The notes under the pieces: generated by a model
Databases searched by the model: none
Seen by the model: the letters and a program-made list of their open reading frames with translations, nothing else
Told to the model about the DNA's origin: nothing
Program-made: the position numbers and the translations under genes
In this document: positions 26,649 to 36,546 of the stretch, piece by piece
How positions within the stretch are numbered: position 1 is the stretch's first letter
Layout of the letters: each line of letters begins with the position of its first letter
Assembly: GCF_014076415.1 (NCBI RefSeq)
Contig: NZ_CP043568.1
Coordinates: forward strand, 4,836,001-4,900,000
DNA: 64,000 nucleotides
Reading direction: 5' to 3'
Source of the DNA: Comamonas testosteroni
Lineage (GTDB): Bacteria; Pseudomonadota; Gammaproteobacteria; Burkholderiales; Burkholderiaceae_C

Positions 26649-26810
26649 ATGTTGCACTACGCCATTGTCTTTCTGGTGATTGCCTTGATCGCTGCAGTTT
26701 TCGGTTTCGGCGGTATCGCGGCCAGCGCCGTAGGCATTGCCAAGATCCTGTTTTTTGTCTTCCTGGTCATGGCCGTCATCACCTTCCTGATGGGCCTGGT
26801 GAAGAAATAG
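26649..26810 (+). CDS. DUF1328 small membrane protein
   Basis: A 53-residue, almost entirely hydrophobic protein with two membrane helices: [31 protein letters not shown] and then [19 protein letters not shown], quoted here as family hallmarks in two parts. The [13 protein letters not shown] turn is the DUF1328 (YtjA) signature. The start at 26649 follows AAAGGAGAAAACC. The family is linked in several bacteria with general stress response; its action is unknown. It stands 160 bases past the kinase gene. Confidence 0.88.
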   Translation: MLHYAIVFLVIALIAAVFGFGGIAASAVGIAKILFFVFLVMAVITFLMGLVKK

Positions 26811-26971
26811 CAACGGCACCGAATGTGTAGAACTTTGTTCGCTCACATTGCACAAACCACCAGTATTCGCCATGATCACACTCAACTTCTGCCTCCTGGA
26901 GGCAGGGTTCCGCAGACAGGCGTTACTGCACGCTGTCACGAAAATTTCTAGATTTCAGGGAGTTCCAAACA

Positions 26972-27514
26972 ATGAGCCAAGCCGTAAAAGACGCCAAGGA
27001 CACGGTTGAAGATCTCAAGGGCGCCGCCAAGGATGTGGCTGCAGACGTCAAGGACACGGCAAAGCACGCCGCCCAATCCGCCCAGGATGCTGCACACAAG
27101 ATGGCCGATGCAGCACAAGATGCGGTGGACTCCGGCAAGCAGGCTGCCCAGAAGATGGTCAATGAAGCACGCGACGTGGCCGAGGATGTTGCCGACAAGG
27201 TTGAGGACACCGCACGCCGCGCAAGGCGCACAGCCTCCGAGGCGATAGACTCCACGGGGCGTCACATGCGCAATCTCGACGACAGCGAAAACCCGCTGAT
27301 CGACAACCTGGCCAACCGGGCTCAGGACCTGGCCGAGCGCAGCATCAACTTCTGGGCCGACAGCTCGCACCGCGCACGTCGTCAGTTCAACACCGCAGCG
27401 GATGCGACCACCAAGTATGTGTCCGAGCAACCCGGGCGTTCCGTGCTGATCGCCGCCGCGACCGGCGCAGCCCTGGCGACGGCCTTCTTTCTGGGTCGCT
27501 CGCGCAGGAAATAA
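26972..27514 (+). CDS. Helical repeat protein with C-terminal membrane anchor (LEA/YqjD-like)
   Basis: A 180-residue protein. The first 90 residues are an uninterrupted 11-residue-type amphipathic repeat rich in Ala, Lys and Asp (KDTVEDLKGAAKDVAADVKD, AAQDAVDSGKQAAQKMVNEA), like LEA or apolipoprotein-type helices. A spacer follows, and the end VSEQPGRSVLIAAATGAALATAFFLGRSRRK is one membrane helix with a basic tail, similar to ElaB/YqjD (DUF883) C-termini. It may bind membranes or ribosomes during stress. The neighbours DUF1328 and BON proteins support a stress role. The exact function is unknown. Confidence 0.7.
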   Translation: MSQAVKDAKDTVEDLKGAAKDVAADVKDTAKHAAQSAQDAAHKMADAAQDAVDSGKQAAQKMVNEARDVAEDVADKVEDTARRARRTASEAIDSTGRHMRNLDDSENPLIDNLANRAQDLAERSINFWADSSHRARRQFNTAADATTKYVSEQPGRSVLIAAATGAALATAFFLGRSRRK

Positions 27515-27587
27515 CTCTTGGAACGTGCCGACGTTCCAAGCTTTCGCAGGCCTGCTCTGCGCCTTTTCAAAACCAAGGGAGAACCAT

Positions 27588-27908
27588 ATGAAGAATCTGA
27601 CTCGCGCTTTGGCTTTCAGTCTGGTCGCTGCGACGACCGTGCTGGGTACCACGGCCTGTTCGGTTGCCCGTGACCAGCAGACTGTGGGCTCCTATGTGGA
27701 TGACGCAGGCATCACCACTGCGGTGAAAGCCAAGATGGCCGAAGACAAGAATGTCTCCGCAACCGCCATCAGCGTCGAAACCATGAACGGCACTGTGCAG
27801 CTGTCGGGCTTTGCCAAATCCGAAGCAGAAAAAGCCCGAGCCGGCGAAATTGCCCGCACGACCAAGCATGTGCGTGAAGTGCGCAACAGCATCGTGGTCA
27901 GACCCTGA
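27588..27908 (+). CDS. BON-domain exported protein
   Basis: A 106-residue exported protein. The signal sequence ends near TTACS, where Cys24 might be lipidated, though the box VLGTTAC is a poor match for a lipobox. The rest is one BON domain (about 40-105: DDAGITTAVKAKMAEDKNVSATAISVETMNGTVQLSGFA in the OsmY manner). BON proteins bind phospholipid and protect the envelope under osmotic stress. ATG 27588 follows AAGGGAGAACC. A strong terminator follows. Confidence 0.9.
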   Translation: MKNLTRALAFSLVAATTVLGTTACSVARDQQTVGSYVDDAGITTAVKAKMAEDKNVSATAISVETMNGTVQLSGFAKSEAEKARAGEIARTTKHVREVRNSIVVRP

Positions 27909-27957
27909 TGATGCGCGCCTGAAGCAAGACTCTTTCTGAGGGCCTCACTTCCCGCCA

Positions 27958-27989
27958 CAAAGCCAGCTTTTGAGCTGGCTTTGTTTTTT
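27958..27989 (+). terminator. Rho-independent terminator after the BON gene
   Basis: CAAAGCCAGC (27958-27967) pairs with GCTGGCTTTG (27974-27983), followed by TTTTTT. It ends the small stress-type gene group. Confidence 0.92.
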
Positions 27990-28028
27990 CCTACACCCGG
28001 CGGCTGACTTCGCCATTAAAGTGCTCGA

Positions 28029-29084
28029 ATGCAAGTTTTCAACTGCGAAGCCTGCGGGCACCTGATCTATTTTGAAAGCCTGCAATGCGTGCATTGCGGT
28101 GCAAGCCAGGCCTTTCTGCCCGATCAGCTGCGCGTCGGCATTCTTCCCTCGGTCGGAGGCCACGACGCACGCTATCGCCCCTGCGCCCACCGCCACAACA
28201 TCAGCCTGTGCAATTTTGCGATCGAGGCTTCAGACCCGCAGCCACTGTGCGTTTCCTGCCGACAGACCGAATGGCTGCCCGACGGAGGCGATCCCGCCAA
28301 TGAACTGCGCTGGGCCAAGATCGAGGTCGCCAAGCGCAGGCTGTTCTACACCCTGGCCAAGCTGGGTCTGCTGGACCCGCATGGGCACCGCGTGGCCGAG
28401 CCGCGCTTTTCCCTGCTCGCAGACCTTCCCGGTCAGAACCCCGTCATGACCGGCCATGCCAGCGGCATGATCACGCTCAATGTCGTCGAGGCCGACGACG
28501 ATGAGCGCACCAAACGCCGCCAGGCCTTGCACGAGCCCTATCGCACGCTGATAGGACATCTGCGTCACGAATCGGGACATTTCTACTGGGATCAGCTCAT
28601 AGCGAACAGCGAGTATCTGGAGCGCTTCAGAGCATTGTTTGGCTATGAGAATCAGGACTATGCCCAGGCGCTGCAGCGCCATTACGGCAAGAATCCGCTG
28701 GACAACAGCTGGCGCGGCCAGTTCATCAGCGCCTATGCCACGTCCCACCCCTGGGAGGACTGGGCCGAAACCTGGGCTCACTATCTGCACATGGTGGACT
28801 TGCTGGAGACCGCCGCCAGCTACGGCACCTGCATTACCGTGCCGGACATCCCCGGCGCGGGCCAGCAACTCATTCAAAACCCGCTGGGGCCGGTGCCGCC
28901 CGATTTTTCGGTGATGCAATCCCAGTGGGTGCCGCTGACCCTGCTGCACAACAGTCTCAATCGCAGCCTCGGCCATGGCGACGCCTATCCCTTTGCCATT
29001 TCCGGCCCGGCCTGGGACAAGCTGCGCTTCGTACACGAGACCATCAGCAGCTATCGCAGCAGGGCGACTAGCCAGGGACGCTGA
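28029..29084 (+). CDS. Putative zinc-binding metallopeptidase (Peptidase_Mx family)
   Basis: A 351-residue cytosolic protein. The N-terminus is a zinc ribbon-like segment with FNCEACGHLIYFESLQCVHCG, and more Cys pairs follow (RPCAHRHNISLCNF, CVSCRQTEW). The metal site is HESGH in LIGHLRHESGHFYWDQL, an HExxH variant, and HPWEDWAETWAHYLHMVD supplies a third ligand region. Length and domain order fit the Burkholderiales family annotated as putative zinc-binding peptidase. The substrate is unknown. It is convergent with coaD, 4 bases away. Confidence 0.8.
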   Translation: MQVFNCEACGHLIYFESLQCVHCGASQAFLPDQLRVGILPSVGGHDARYRPCAHRHNISLCNFAIEASDPQPLCVSCRQTEWLPDGGDPANELRWAKIEVAKRRLFYTLAKLGLLDPHGHRVAEPRFSLLADLPGQNPVMTGHASGMITLNVVEADDDERTKRRQALHEPYRTLIGHLRHESGHFYWDQLIANSEYLERFRALFGYENQDYAQALQRHYGKNPLDNSWRGQFISAYATSHPWEDWAETWAHYLHMVDLLETAASYGTCITVPDIPGAGQQLIQNPLGPVPPDFSVMQSQWVPLTLLHNSLNRSLGHGDAYPFAISGPAWDKLRFVHETISSYRSRATSQGR

Positions 29085-29088
29085 AAGC

Positions 29089-29583
29089 TCAGACCTTGCG
29101 GCCGACCTTGAGCATCAGGCGCTCATGCACGCCCTTGGAGACAAACTTGTCCACATCGCCATTGAGCGTGGCAATCTCGCGCACAAAGGTGGAGCTGATG
29201 AACTGATAGCGATCGCTGGGCGTGAGGAACACGGTTTCCACTTCAGGCATCAGCGTGCGGTTCATGCCGGCAAGCTGGAACTCATAGTCGAAGTCCGTCA
29301 CCGCGCGCAGGCCGCGTACCATGGCCTTGGCACCGCGCGCGAGCACGAAATGCGCCAGCAGTCCGTCAAAGCTCTCCACCTCCACCTGCGGATAATTGGC
29401 ACAGGACTCGCGCACCATGGCAATGCGCTCCTCCAGCGTGAACAGCGTCTTTTTGTGATGGCCTGCCGCCACGGCCACGATGACCTTGCCAAACAGCTGT
29501 GCAGCCCGGCGCACCACATCTTCATGCCCCAGCGTGATCGGGTCAAAGGTTCCGGGGTAAACAGCAATCAGGTCCTGGCTCAT
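29089..29583 (-). CDS. coaD: Phosphopantetheine adenylyltransferase
   Basis: A 164-residue enzyme that transfers AMP from ATP to 4'-phosphopantetheine, the fourth step of CoA synthesis. [21 protein letters not shown] contains the nucleotidyltransferase TxGH motif (here TLGH), and [24 protein letters not shown] the ISSTxVR block. Length is normal. It lies downstream of rsmD on the same strand, as in many proteobacteria, but 160 bases away. Confidence 0.95.
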   Translation of the reverse strand: MSQDLIAVYPGTFDPITLGHEDVVRRAAQLFGKVIVAVAAGHHKKTLFTLEERIAMVRESCANYPQVEVESFDGLLAHFVLARGAKAMVRGLRAVTDFDYEFQLAGMNRTLMPEVETVFLTPSDRYQFISSTFVREIATLNGDVDKFVSKGVHERLMLKVGRKV

Positions 29584-29743
29584 GGCTTATCTCTCTCCTG
29601 CGGGTCTTGATGAGGGTGAGGGCTGCTGCAGTGCAGCGTAAAGAGATTATGCATTCAGGCCTGAAGAGTGCTGACCCATGCAAAAAAGAGCTGCTGGCGC
29701 CTCTGCTCGAAGCGCCGGCAGCTCCCGGTTCGGCAGCAAAGCC

Positions 29744-30454
29744 CTACTGCTTCTTCAGCAGATGCGCATGAACGGCGCCGGCCTTCAGATAGCGATGCAG
29801 CGCAAGCCCCATCTCCAGCAGGCGCTCCTCGGCCCAGGCCTCGGGGGCTTCCAGGTAAATGAAGCCGTCGTCGTTCAAGGCCGCGGTGGCAGCCTTGAGC
29901 GCGGGCTCGAACAGCTCGGTCTGACCGAAGGGCGGGTCCAGCAAGATCAGATCCTGGCCCGCCACGGTCTTCAGGCAGCTCAGCGCATCACCGCGCTGCA
30001 CCTTGACCATCCTGGCATCGAGCTTCTGCTGCAGACGCTGCAGCTGCTGCACCAGGGCCGCATCCTGCTCGTTCATGATGACGCTGGTCGCGCCGCGCGA
30101 TGCGGCCTCGAAACCCAGTGCCCCCGTGCCCGAAAAGGCGTCGACACATTTCCAGTTGCTCAGATCCTGACCCAGCCAGTTGAACAGGGTCTCGCGCACG
30201 CGATCGGGCGTGGGCCGCAGGCCGGGCTTTTGTGCCACGGCCAGACGCGTGCGACGCCATTGCCCGCCGATGATGCGAATTTCACCGGCCCCCGTGGCGG
30301 CCGGCTTGGCTGCGGCAGGCTGGGCGGCCTTGGCTCCGGGGCGAGCCGGACGGCTGGCTGCCAATTCCTGTGCCTTGCGTTCGGACTCGTGAATCATCTT
30401 GTCCAGTGCCTTGCGGCCTGCGGGGGTGTGTAGCTTGATGGCACTGCGGCTCAT
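29744..30454 (-). CDS. rsmD: 16S rRNA (guanine(966)-N2)-methyltransferase RsmD
   Basis: A 236-residue SAM-dependent methyltransferase. IRIIGGQWRRTRLAV, RPTPDRVRETLFNWL, CVDAFSGTGALGFEAASRGA and the catalytic DPPF motif (LILLDPPFG) identify RsmD. The N-terminal 55 residues are an Ala/Pro/Lys-rich extension not found in E. coli RsmD. Its ATG overlaps the stop of the upstream M16 peptidase gene by four bases (ATGA), so the genes are coupled. Confidence 0.93.
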   Translation of the reverse strand: MSRSAIKLHTPAGRKALDKMIHESERKAQELAASRPARPGAKAAQPAAAKPAATGAGEIRIIGGQWRRTRLAVAQKPGLRPTPDRVRETLFNWLGQDLSNWKCVDAFSGTGALGFEAASRGATSVIMNEQDAALVQQLQRLQQKLDARMVKVQRGDALSCLKTVAGQDLILLDPPFGQTELFEPALKAATAALNDDGFIYLEAPEAWAEERLLEMGLALHRYLKAGAVHAHLLKKQ

Positions 30455-31803
30455 GGCTTGGCTCCGAGAGTGATGGTGACCATGCGCTCGGGCTGGACCA
30501 TGCGCTGCATCGCCTCCTTCACGTCCTTGGTGGTCAGAGCCTGAACGCGATCAGTCCAGTGCTCCAGATAGTCGAGCGGCAGGCCATTCCAGGCGATATT
30601 GGCCACATTGCCCAGCAGCTTGCGATTGCTGTCTATGCGCAAGGCAAAGCCGCCGATCAGATTGTCCTTGGCCGCCTTGAGCTCCTTGTCGCTAGGACCT
30701 TCGGCTATGAATTTGCGCAACACGTCCTGCGAGACCTTGAGCGCCTCGGCCGCCTGATCGGGGCGGGTCTGCAGGCCGATGATGAAGGCGCCGCGATCCG
30801 GGCCCGGCGAGAAGTCGCTGGAGACACCATAGGTCAGGCCCCGCTTCTCACGCACCTCTTCCATCAGCCTGGAGGTGAAGCCGCCGCCGCCCAGAATGTG
30901 GTTGCCCACCATCACGGCGAGAAAATCGGGGTTGTTGCGCGCAATGCCGGGCTGACCTATGAGCACCTGGGCCTGGGCCGACTCGAACGGAATGTTCTCG
31001 ACCTTGGCTTGCTGCAGGTCCTGTACCTTGCCCACGGCAGGCAGCGGCGGGCAGTCGTTGCCATTGGTGGCCTGCAGCGGTCCCAGCAACTGCTTGACCA
31101 TGGCATCGGCCTGCTGGCGATTGACCGCTCCCACCACGCTGACCTTGGCGCGGCAGGCGGCAATCAGCTTGCGGTGAAAGTCCTGCATGGCCGAAACATC
31201 GATCCGGCCCAGGCTGTCGACCGTGGTCTGATAGCCATAGGGCGAGCTGCCGAACACGGCCTTGCGGAAGGCCTTGGAGGCCACGGTGCCGGGACGGGTG
31301 TCGGCTTCCTTGATGGAGGCGCTCCAGCGCTCGCGATCACGCTGCCACACGGCTTCCGGCCAGCTTGGCGAGGCAATCTGGCGCGCCGCCAGGGCCACGG
31401 CCTTTTGCTGCAGATTGGGCTCGGTCAACGTGCGCAGGCCATAGCTGAAGCTGTCGCGCCCTGCACTGGCGCCAAAGCTGGCCCCCAGGTCGGCCCAGGC
31501 CTGACCCAGGCCGTTTTCATCCAGCGCAGGCGCATCGCCTGCCGCCTTGACGCCCTTGGAGGACATCATGGCCACGGCTGTCGCAAGGCCCACCTTGTCC
31601 TCGGGATCTCGGCGACTGCCGGCGTCGAAGTCCACCTGCACATCCACCATGGGAATGCCGGGACTTTGCACCAGCCAGACCTGGGCGCCACTGGGCTGGA
31701 TCCAATGCTCTATCGGCAGCAAGGCCCAGGCAGATTGGGTTAAAAAACCCATTCCAGCGCTTACTACAAAAGCGCCAGCAGCTATCTTTTTCATAGTTTT
31801 CAT
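30451..31803 (-). CDS. M16 peptidase-like subunit without catalytic motif
   Basis: A 450-residue periplasmic protein with signal peptide (KKIAAGAFVVSAGMGFLTQSAWA). It has the two-domain M16 (insulinase) fold; the second domain LTYGVSSDFSPGPDRGAFIIG is intact. The HxxEH zinc site expected near residue 80 is replaced by VGLATAVAMMSSKG, so it should be inactive by itself. It is the usual partner of the active M16 protein encoded 17 bases upstream; the pair resembles mitochondrial-processing-peptidase alpha/beta organisation. ATG 31803 is preceded by GGAGAAACCT. Confidence 0.88.
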   Translation of the reverse strand: MKTMKKIAAGAFVVSAGMGFLTQSAWALLPIEHWIQPSGAQVWLVQSPGIPMVDVQVDFDAGSRRDPEDKVGLATAVAMMSSKGVKAAGDAPALDENGLGQAWADLGASFGASAGRDSFSYGLRTLTEPNLQQKAVALAARQIASPSWPEAVWQRDRERWSASIKEADTRPGTVASKAFRKAVFGSSPYGYQTTVDSLGRIDVSAMQDFHRKLIAACRAKVSVVGAVNRQQADAMVKQLLGPLQATNGNDCPPLPAVGKVQDLQQAKVENIPFESAQAQVLIGQPGIARNNPDFLAVMVGNHILGGGGFTSRLMEEVREKRGLTYGVSSDFSPGPDRGAFIIGLQTRPDQAAEALKVSQDVLRKFIAEGPSDKELKAAKDNLIGGFALRIDSNRKLLGNVANIAWNGLPLDYLEHWTDRVQALTTKDVKEAMQRMVQPERMVTITLGAKP

Positions 31804-31820
31804 AGGTTTCTCCGCTGCGC

Positions 31821-33290
31821 TCAGTGCATGGATTTATCTGCATCCGCCTTGCCCGACATGGGACGCTGGGGCTTGCTACCCGCCGGCAGAGGCTGAGGCA
31901 CCAGGGTGCCGACAGTAAGCTGGTCATCGCCAAAATATTTGGCGGCCACGGCCTTCACATCGTCAGAGGTGACTTTGCGCAGTTCGGCCAGCAGCTTGTC
32001 CTCGGCATCCAGCGGCATGTTCTGGATCCAGTAGTTGCCCAGGTTCTGGGCCTGGCCCATGACGGAATCACGCTCATAGACGTTGGAAGCCATCCACTGC
32101 GTCTTGACGCGCTCCAGTTCATCGGCCTGCACGCCCTCATCAGCCACCTTCTTGATCTGGGCACGCAGCGCAGCTTCCACATCGGCCGCGGTCTTGCCCT
32201 GGGCCGGAACGCCGGTCAGCATGAACAGGCTGGGCCCGCGCCCCATCATGTTGGCCGAGCTGCCGGCACTGTCGGCCACGCGGCCATTGGCCTGGCCTTC
32301 GCCCTGCACCAGGGCGCGCTCCAGGCGAGCGCCGTCATAACCGTCAAGCACGGCAGACAGCACCAGCAGCGCCAGCGCGTCCTTGTCCTCTGGCTGCAGC
32401 TTTTCAACGTTCTTCAGGGTAGGCGTGCGATAGGCCATGGCGATAAAGGCCTGCTCGGCAGGCTGCTTGACCTCGATGCGGCGCACGCCGATCTGTCTGG
32501 GTTCGGTCTGCGGCTTGCGCTGCGGCAATGCGCGCGCAGGAATGCTGCCATAATACTTCTCGGCCCAGGCACGCACCTGGTTGACGTTCACATCGCCCAC
32601 CACCACGACGGCCGCGTTGGCCGGCACATACCAGCGCTTGTGGAAGTCGCGCACATCGCCGGGCGTCATGGAGTTCAGGTCGCTCATCCAGCCCACCACG
32701 GGGCGGCGATAGGGCGAGGCCATGAAGGTGGCCGCCATCAGCTGCTCCATCAGCATTGCGCGGGGCTGGTCGTCGGTGCGCATGCGGCGCTCTTCCTTGA
32801 TGACCTCGATTTCCTTCTTGAATTCGGAGTCCGGCCACTGGTTGTTGGCAAAACGGTCGGACTCCAGCTTCATCACGTCTTCCAGACGGTTGGACGGAAT
32901 CTGCTGGTAATAGCCGGTGTAGTCACGCCAGGTGAACGCGTTTTCCTGGCCGCCCAGCGCCGCCACGCGACGCGAGAAGTCTCCGGGCTTGACGCTTTTG
33001 GAGCCCTTGAACATCATGTGCTCCAGCGCATGGGCCACGCCCGTGGTGCCGTCGACCTCGTCCATAGAGCCCACACGCACCCAGACCATGTGCACGACCG
33101 TAGGCGCGCGCCGGTCGGGCTGCACGATCAGCTGCATGCCGTTCTTCAGCGTGAACTGCTGCACTTGCGGCGCTGCAGCCGTGGCGGCAGCAGGCACAGG
33201 TTGCGACGATGCGCCCGGTGCAGCCAAGGCTGCCCCAGCGCTCAAACAGGCCATTAAGCCCAGTACAGGGAGTGCGCGTACATGTTTCAT
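31821..33290 (-). CDS. M16 family zinc peptidase, catalytic subunit
   Basis: A 489-residue exported metallopeptidase. A signal peptide covers about residues 1-24. The inverted zinc motif is H87-x-x-E90-H91 in GVAHALEHMMFKG, with the distal Glu about 75 residues on (EVIKEERRMR). The C-terminal domain is a second, non-catalytic M16 half with the RxxxY-like region. The start at 33290 puts the signal peptide first; an in-frame extension runs back into ftsY. It is the first gene of the M16-M16-rsmD operon, divergent from ftsY by 28 bases. Confidence 0.92.
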   Translation of the reverse strand: MKHVRALPVLGLMACLSAGAALAAPGASSQPVPAAATAAAPQVQQFTLKNGMQLIVQPDRRAPTVVHMVWVRVGSMDEVDGTTGVAHALEHMMFKGSKSVKPGDFSRRVAALGGQENAFTWRDYTGYYQQIPSNRLEDVMKLESDRFANNQWPDSEFKKEIEVIKEERRMRTDDQPRAMLMEQLMAATFMASPYRRPVVGWMSDLNSMTPGDVRDFHKRWYVPANAAVVVVGDVNVNQVRAWAEKYYGSIPARALPQRKPQTEPRQIGVRRIEVKQPAEQAFIAMAYRTPTLKNVEKLQPEDKDALALLVLSAVLDGYDGARLERALVQGEGQANGRVADSAGSSANMMGRGPSLFMLTGVPAQGKTAADVEAALRAQIKKVADEGVQADELERVKTQWMASNVYERDSVMGQAQNLGNYWIQNMPLDAEDKLLAELRKVTSDDVKAVAAKYFGDDQLTVGTLVPQPLPAGSKPQRPMSGKADADKSMH

Positions 33291-33318
33291 AGAATGATGC
33301 GATTCTAAAAACCCGCCA

Positions 33319-34485
<1,167 letters not shown>

Positions 34486-34491
34486 AGCACA

Positions 34492-34552
34492 AGAACCATA
34501 GCTGCCAGCGCTTTATCCATCGATTTTTCAGATAGATTAAGCACTGAAACCC
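34492..34552. repeat. Dispersed repeat, family B, short copy
   Basis: CATAGCTGCCAGCGCTTTATCCAT, then TTTTTCAGATAGATTAAGCACTGAAA. These match the first half of the copy at 17692-17784 block by block. It lies between the convergent ftsY and cutA genes, before the ftsY terminator. Confidence 0.5.
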
Positions 34553-34558
34553 AATGAA

Positions 34559-34583
34559 GGAGCGCGCAAGGCGCTCCTTTTTT
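34559..34583. terminator. Terminator of ftsY, possibly shared with cutA
   Basis: GGAGCGC (34559-34565) pairs with GCGCTCC (34571-34577), followed by TTTTTT. It lies between convergent ftsY and cutA. Confidence 0.85.
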
Positions 34584-34592
34584 ATTCGGGCT

Positions 34593-34967
34593 TCAGAGCT
34601 GAACCTGCTGCTTGAGCCATTTGGCATAGTCGTTCAGGCAGCGCTCGGTGCGCATGGTGATCTGCGGTACCTCATAGCTGTGATGGCTGCGCAGCAGCGC
34701 GGTCAGCCGCGGCAGTGCCTCTGGCAGGGTCTTGCAGATCAGCCGCCATTCGGGAGCGGTTTGCAGCACGCCGTCCCACTCGTAATACGAGGTGATGCGC
34801 TCGGTCTGCACACAGGCCGCAGCCTTGGCCGCGACCAGCGCCCGCGCCATGTCCTCGGCCTCGGCCGAATGCCCTACGGTCGTCGTCACCACGCACAGCG
34901 TGGCCCAATGGCTGTCCTGCGCGGACGCGGATTTGAGAGTCGCGGTCTGGGTAGATGTGGTGCTCAT
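34593..34967 (-). CDS. cutA: Divalent-cation tolerance protein CutA
   Basis: A 124-residue trimeric CutA1-type protein. AKAAACVQTERITSYYEWDGVLQ, EWRLICKTLPEALPRL, HHSYEVPQI and the C-terminal CLNDYAKWL are the family blocks. E. coli cutA mutants are copper-sensitive, but the molecular role is unclear. The N-terminal 20 residues are a Thr/Ser-rich extension with little similarity. It is convergent with ftsY. Confidence 0.9.
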   Translation of the reverse strand: MSTTSTQTATLKSASAQDSHWATLCVVTTTVGHSAEAEDMARALVAAKAAACVQTERITSYYEWDGVLQTAPEWRLICKTLPEALPRLTALLRSHHSYEVPQITMRTERCLNDYAKWLKQQVQL

Positions 34968-35009
34968 GCCGCCTAGTCTAGGCCCAAGACCGCCCTGCCC
35001 GCCACCGCC

Positions 35010-36014
35010 TTACATCGGATACAGGCCCAGCTGCTGCGCGCGCAGCCGCGTCAGACCCAGCAGCGCATCGGTGAATGGGGTCGCCATGCCGCACATGGCG
35101 CCCATCTCGCGCACGGCGCCCACCAGCGCGTCCAGCTCCACCGGCTTGCCGGCTTCCACGTCCTGCAGCATGGAGGTCTTGAAGCCGCCCAGCTTGAGCG
35201 TGACCTGATGGCGGTCCTGCGGGCTGTCGGCAATCGGCAGGCCGATGCGCGCGCCGATTTCCCTGGCCTCCAGCATCACGGCCGTGATGAAGTTGCGCAC
35301 CAGCTCATCGCCCAGAATCCTGTCCGTGGTTGCGCCAGTGATCGCACTGACGGGGTTCATGGTCATATTGCCCCAGAGCTTGTACCAGGCATCGCGCTGG
35401 ATGTTGTCGCTGAGCCTGACCTCGATGCCGCCCGCGCGCAGCAGCTCGGCCAGCGCCAGCAGGCGCGGCGTGGGCGCATCGCCGGGCAGGGCCGTGGGCT
35501 CGCCGACGATGAGGCTGTTGCCGAAATGACGGCGCACCACACCCGGCGCATCGAGCGAGCAGCTGGCATGCACCACCGAGCCGAGCACCTGCCCGGTGGG
35601 AATGGCACGCGCGATCTCGCCCTGCGGATCCACAGCCCTGAGCTGCAGGCCGCGCAGGCCGGCATCCACGCCACCGGCCAGAAACCACCAGGGAACGCCG
35701 TTCATGGCGGTCAGCACCAGGGTCTGCGGGCCGATCAGCGGTGCGACGGCACGCGCCACATCGGGCATGGACGGTGCCTTGACGGCAATCACCACCAGAT
35801 CCTGCACGCCCAGGGCGGCCGGGTCCTGCTGCGCATTGACGGCCACGGTCTCGCTCTCCTCGCCATGCACCAGCGTCAGGCCGTTGTGCTGCAGCGCAGC
35901 CAGCGTCTGGCCTCGCGCCACGGCGCTCAACTCGCAGCCGGCCCTGGCCAGCGCCACGCCCAGCCAGCCGCCAATGGCGCCAGCACCGTAGATACAGACT
36001 CTCTTCAGACTCAT
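35010..36014 (-). CDS. Ketopantoate reductase family protein (PanE/ApbA-like)
   Basis: A 334-residue NADP-dependent reductase. RVCIYGAGAIGGWLGVALARAG is the dinucleotide fold, VIAVKAPSMPDVARAV and LTAMNGVPWW belong to the family, and DAWYKLWGNMTMNPVSAITG has the catalytic lysine. Proven members reduce 2-dehydropantoate to pantoate, which would link it to panB, panC and panD in this window. Organisms of this group usually carry several PanE paralogues, and this one has a long insertion (GVDAGLRGLQLRAVDPQGEI), so the substrate is not certain. Confidence 0.78.
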   Translation of the reverse strand: MSLKRVCIYGAGAIGGWLGVALARAGCELSAVARGQTLAALQHNGLTLVHGEESETVAVNAQQDPAALGVQDLVVIAVKAPSMPDVARAVAPLIGPQTLVLTAMNGVPWWFLAGGVDAGLRGLQLRAVDPQGEIARAIPTGQVLGSVVHASCSLDAPGVVRRHFGNSLIVGEPTALPGDAPTPRLLALAELLRAGGIEVRLSDNIQRDAWYKLWGNMTMNPVSAITGATTDRILGDELVRNFITAVMLEAREIGARIGLPIADSPQDRHQVTLKLGGFKTSMLQDVEAGKPVELDALVGAVREMGAMCGMATPFTDALLGLTRLRAQQLGLYPM

Positions 36015-36040
36015 GCTCTTGTCTCTCCTGTCTTATATAG

Positions 36041-36092
36041 ATCTCAAAAACAGTAGCTGCCGGTGCTTTACCGCGAAGCATCTGAAGACTAT
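36041..36092. repeat. Dispersed repeat, family B, short copy
   Basis: AAAAACAGTAGCTGCCGGTGCTTTA then AAGCATCTGAAGA, resembling the first half of the 17692-17784 repeat. It lies in the leader of the PanE-like gene, which is unusual because most copies are at gene ends. Confidence 0.4.
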
Positions 36093-36253
36093 CCGCCCTT
36101 GAAACCAGGCGAGGTCTTCGCGGCCGCTGCTCATTGTTGATACGTTAACAGCAGTATCCACCCGCGCGACACTGAAGGCCGTTGACAGCTTGGCACCCCG
36201 CACTGCGCGCCAGGCCAGCTGCCCTGTTCATCGACATTTTCAAGGACCGATTC

Positions 36254-36466
36254 ATGAGCTCCAACACCACCGTCGTCAATCTCACAGCCCAGATCACGGC
36301 ACTGGCCTCCGCCTTGCGCATCGTGCTGGACGCCAGCCCACAGGCTGCCCAGACACGCGAGCAACTGGCTGCCGCGCTGGACAAGACCATTCACGATGCG
36401 CTGGAAGAAGGGGTCTGGGACAACGCCGACGGTGTCGAGACCATCAAGGCAGCGCTGCTGGGCTGA
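36254..36466 (+). CDS. Hypothetical small helical protein
   Basis: A 70-residue protein, MSSNTTVVNLTAQITALASA at the start and ETIKAALLG at the end, with no family I recognise. It is predicted as two amphipathic helices and has no export signal. A distant plus-strand start at 36182 is in frame but would add an unrelated leader. It sits alone between two minus-strand genes. The regular codon pattern supports coding, but expression is not shown. Confidence 0.45.
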   Translation: MSSNTTVVNLTAQITALASALRIVLDASPQAAQTREQLAAALDKTIHDALEEGVWDNADGVETIKAALLG

Positions 36467-36482
36467 TCAGCACCGCACCATC

Positions 36483-36506
36483 AAAAAGCCGGGCACCAGG
36501 CCCGGC
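36483..36506 (-). terminator. Terminator of the sugar-acid operon
   Basis: GCCGGGC (36488-36494) pairs with GCCCGGC (36500-36506); read on the minus strand a TTTTT run follows. It lies 40 bases after the aldehyde dehydrogenase stop and ends the operon. Confidence 0.85.
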
Positions 36507-36546
36507 AAGGAGAAGCAGCAAACCGGAGAGTCCTTCAGGGCCGCGC

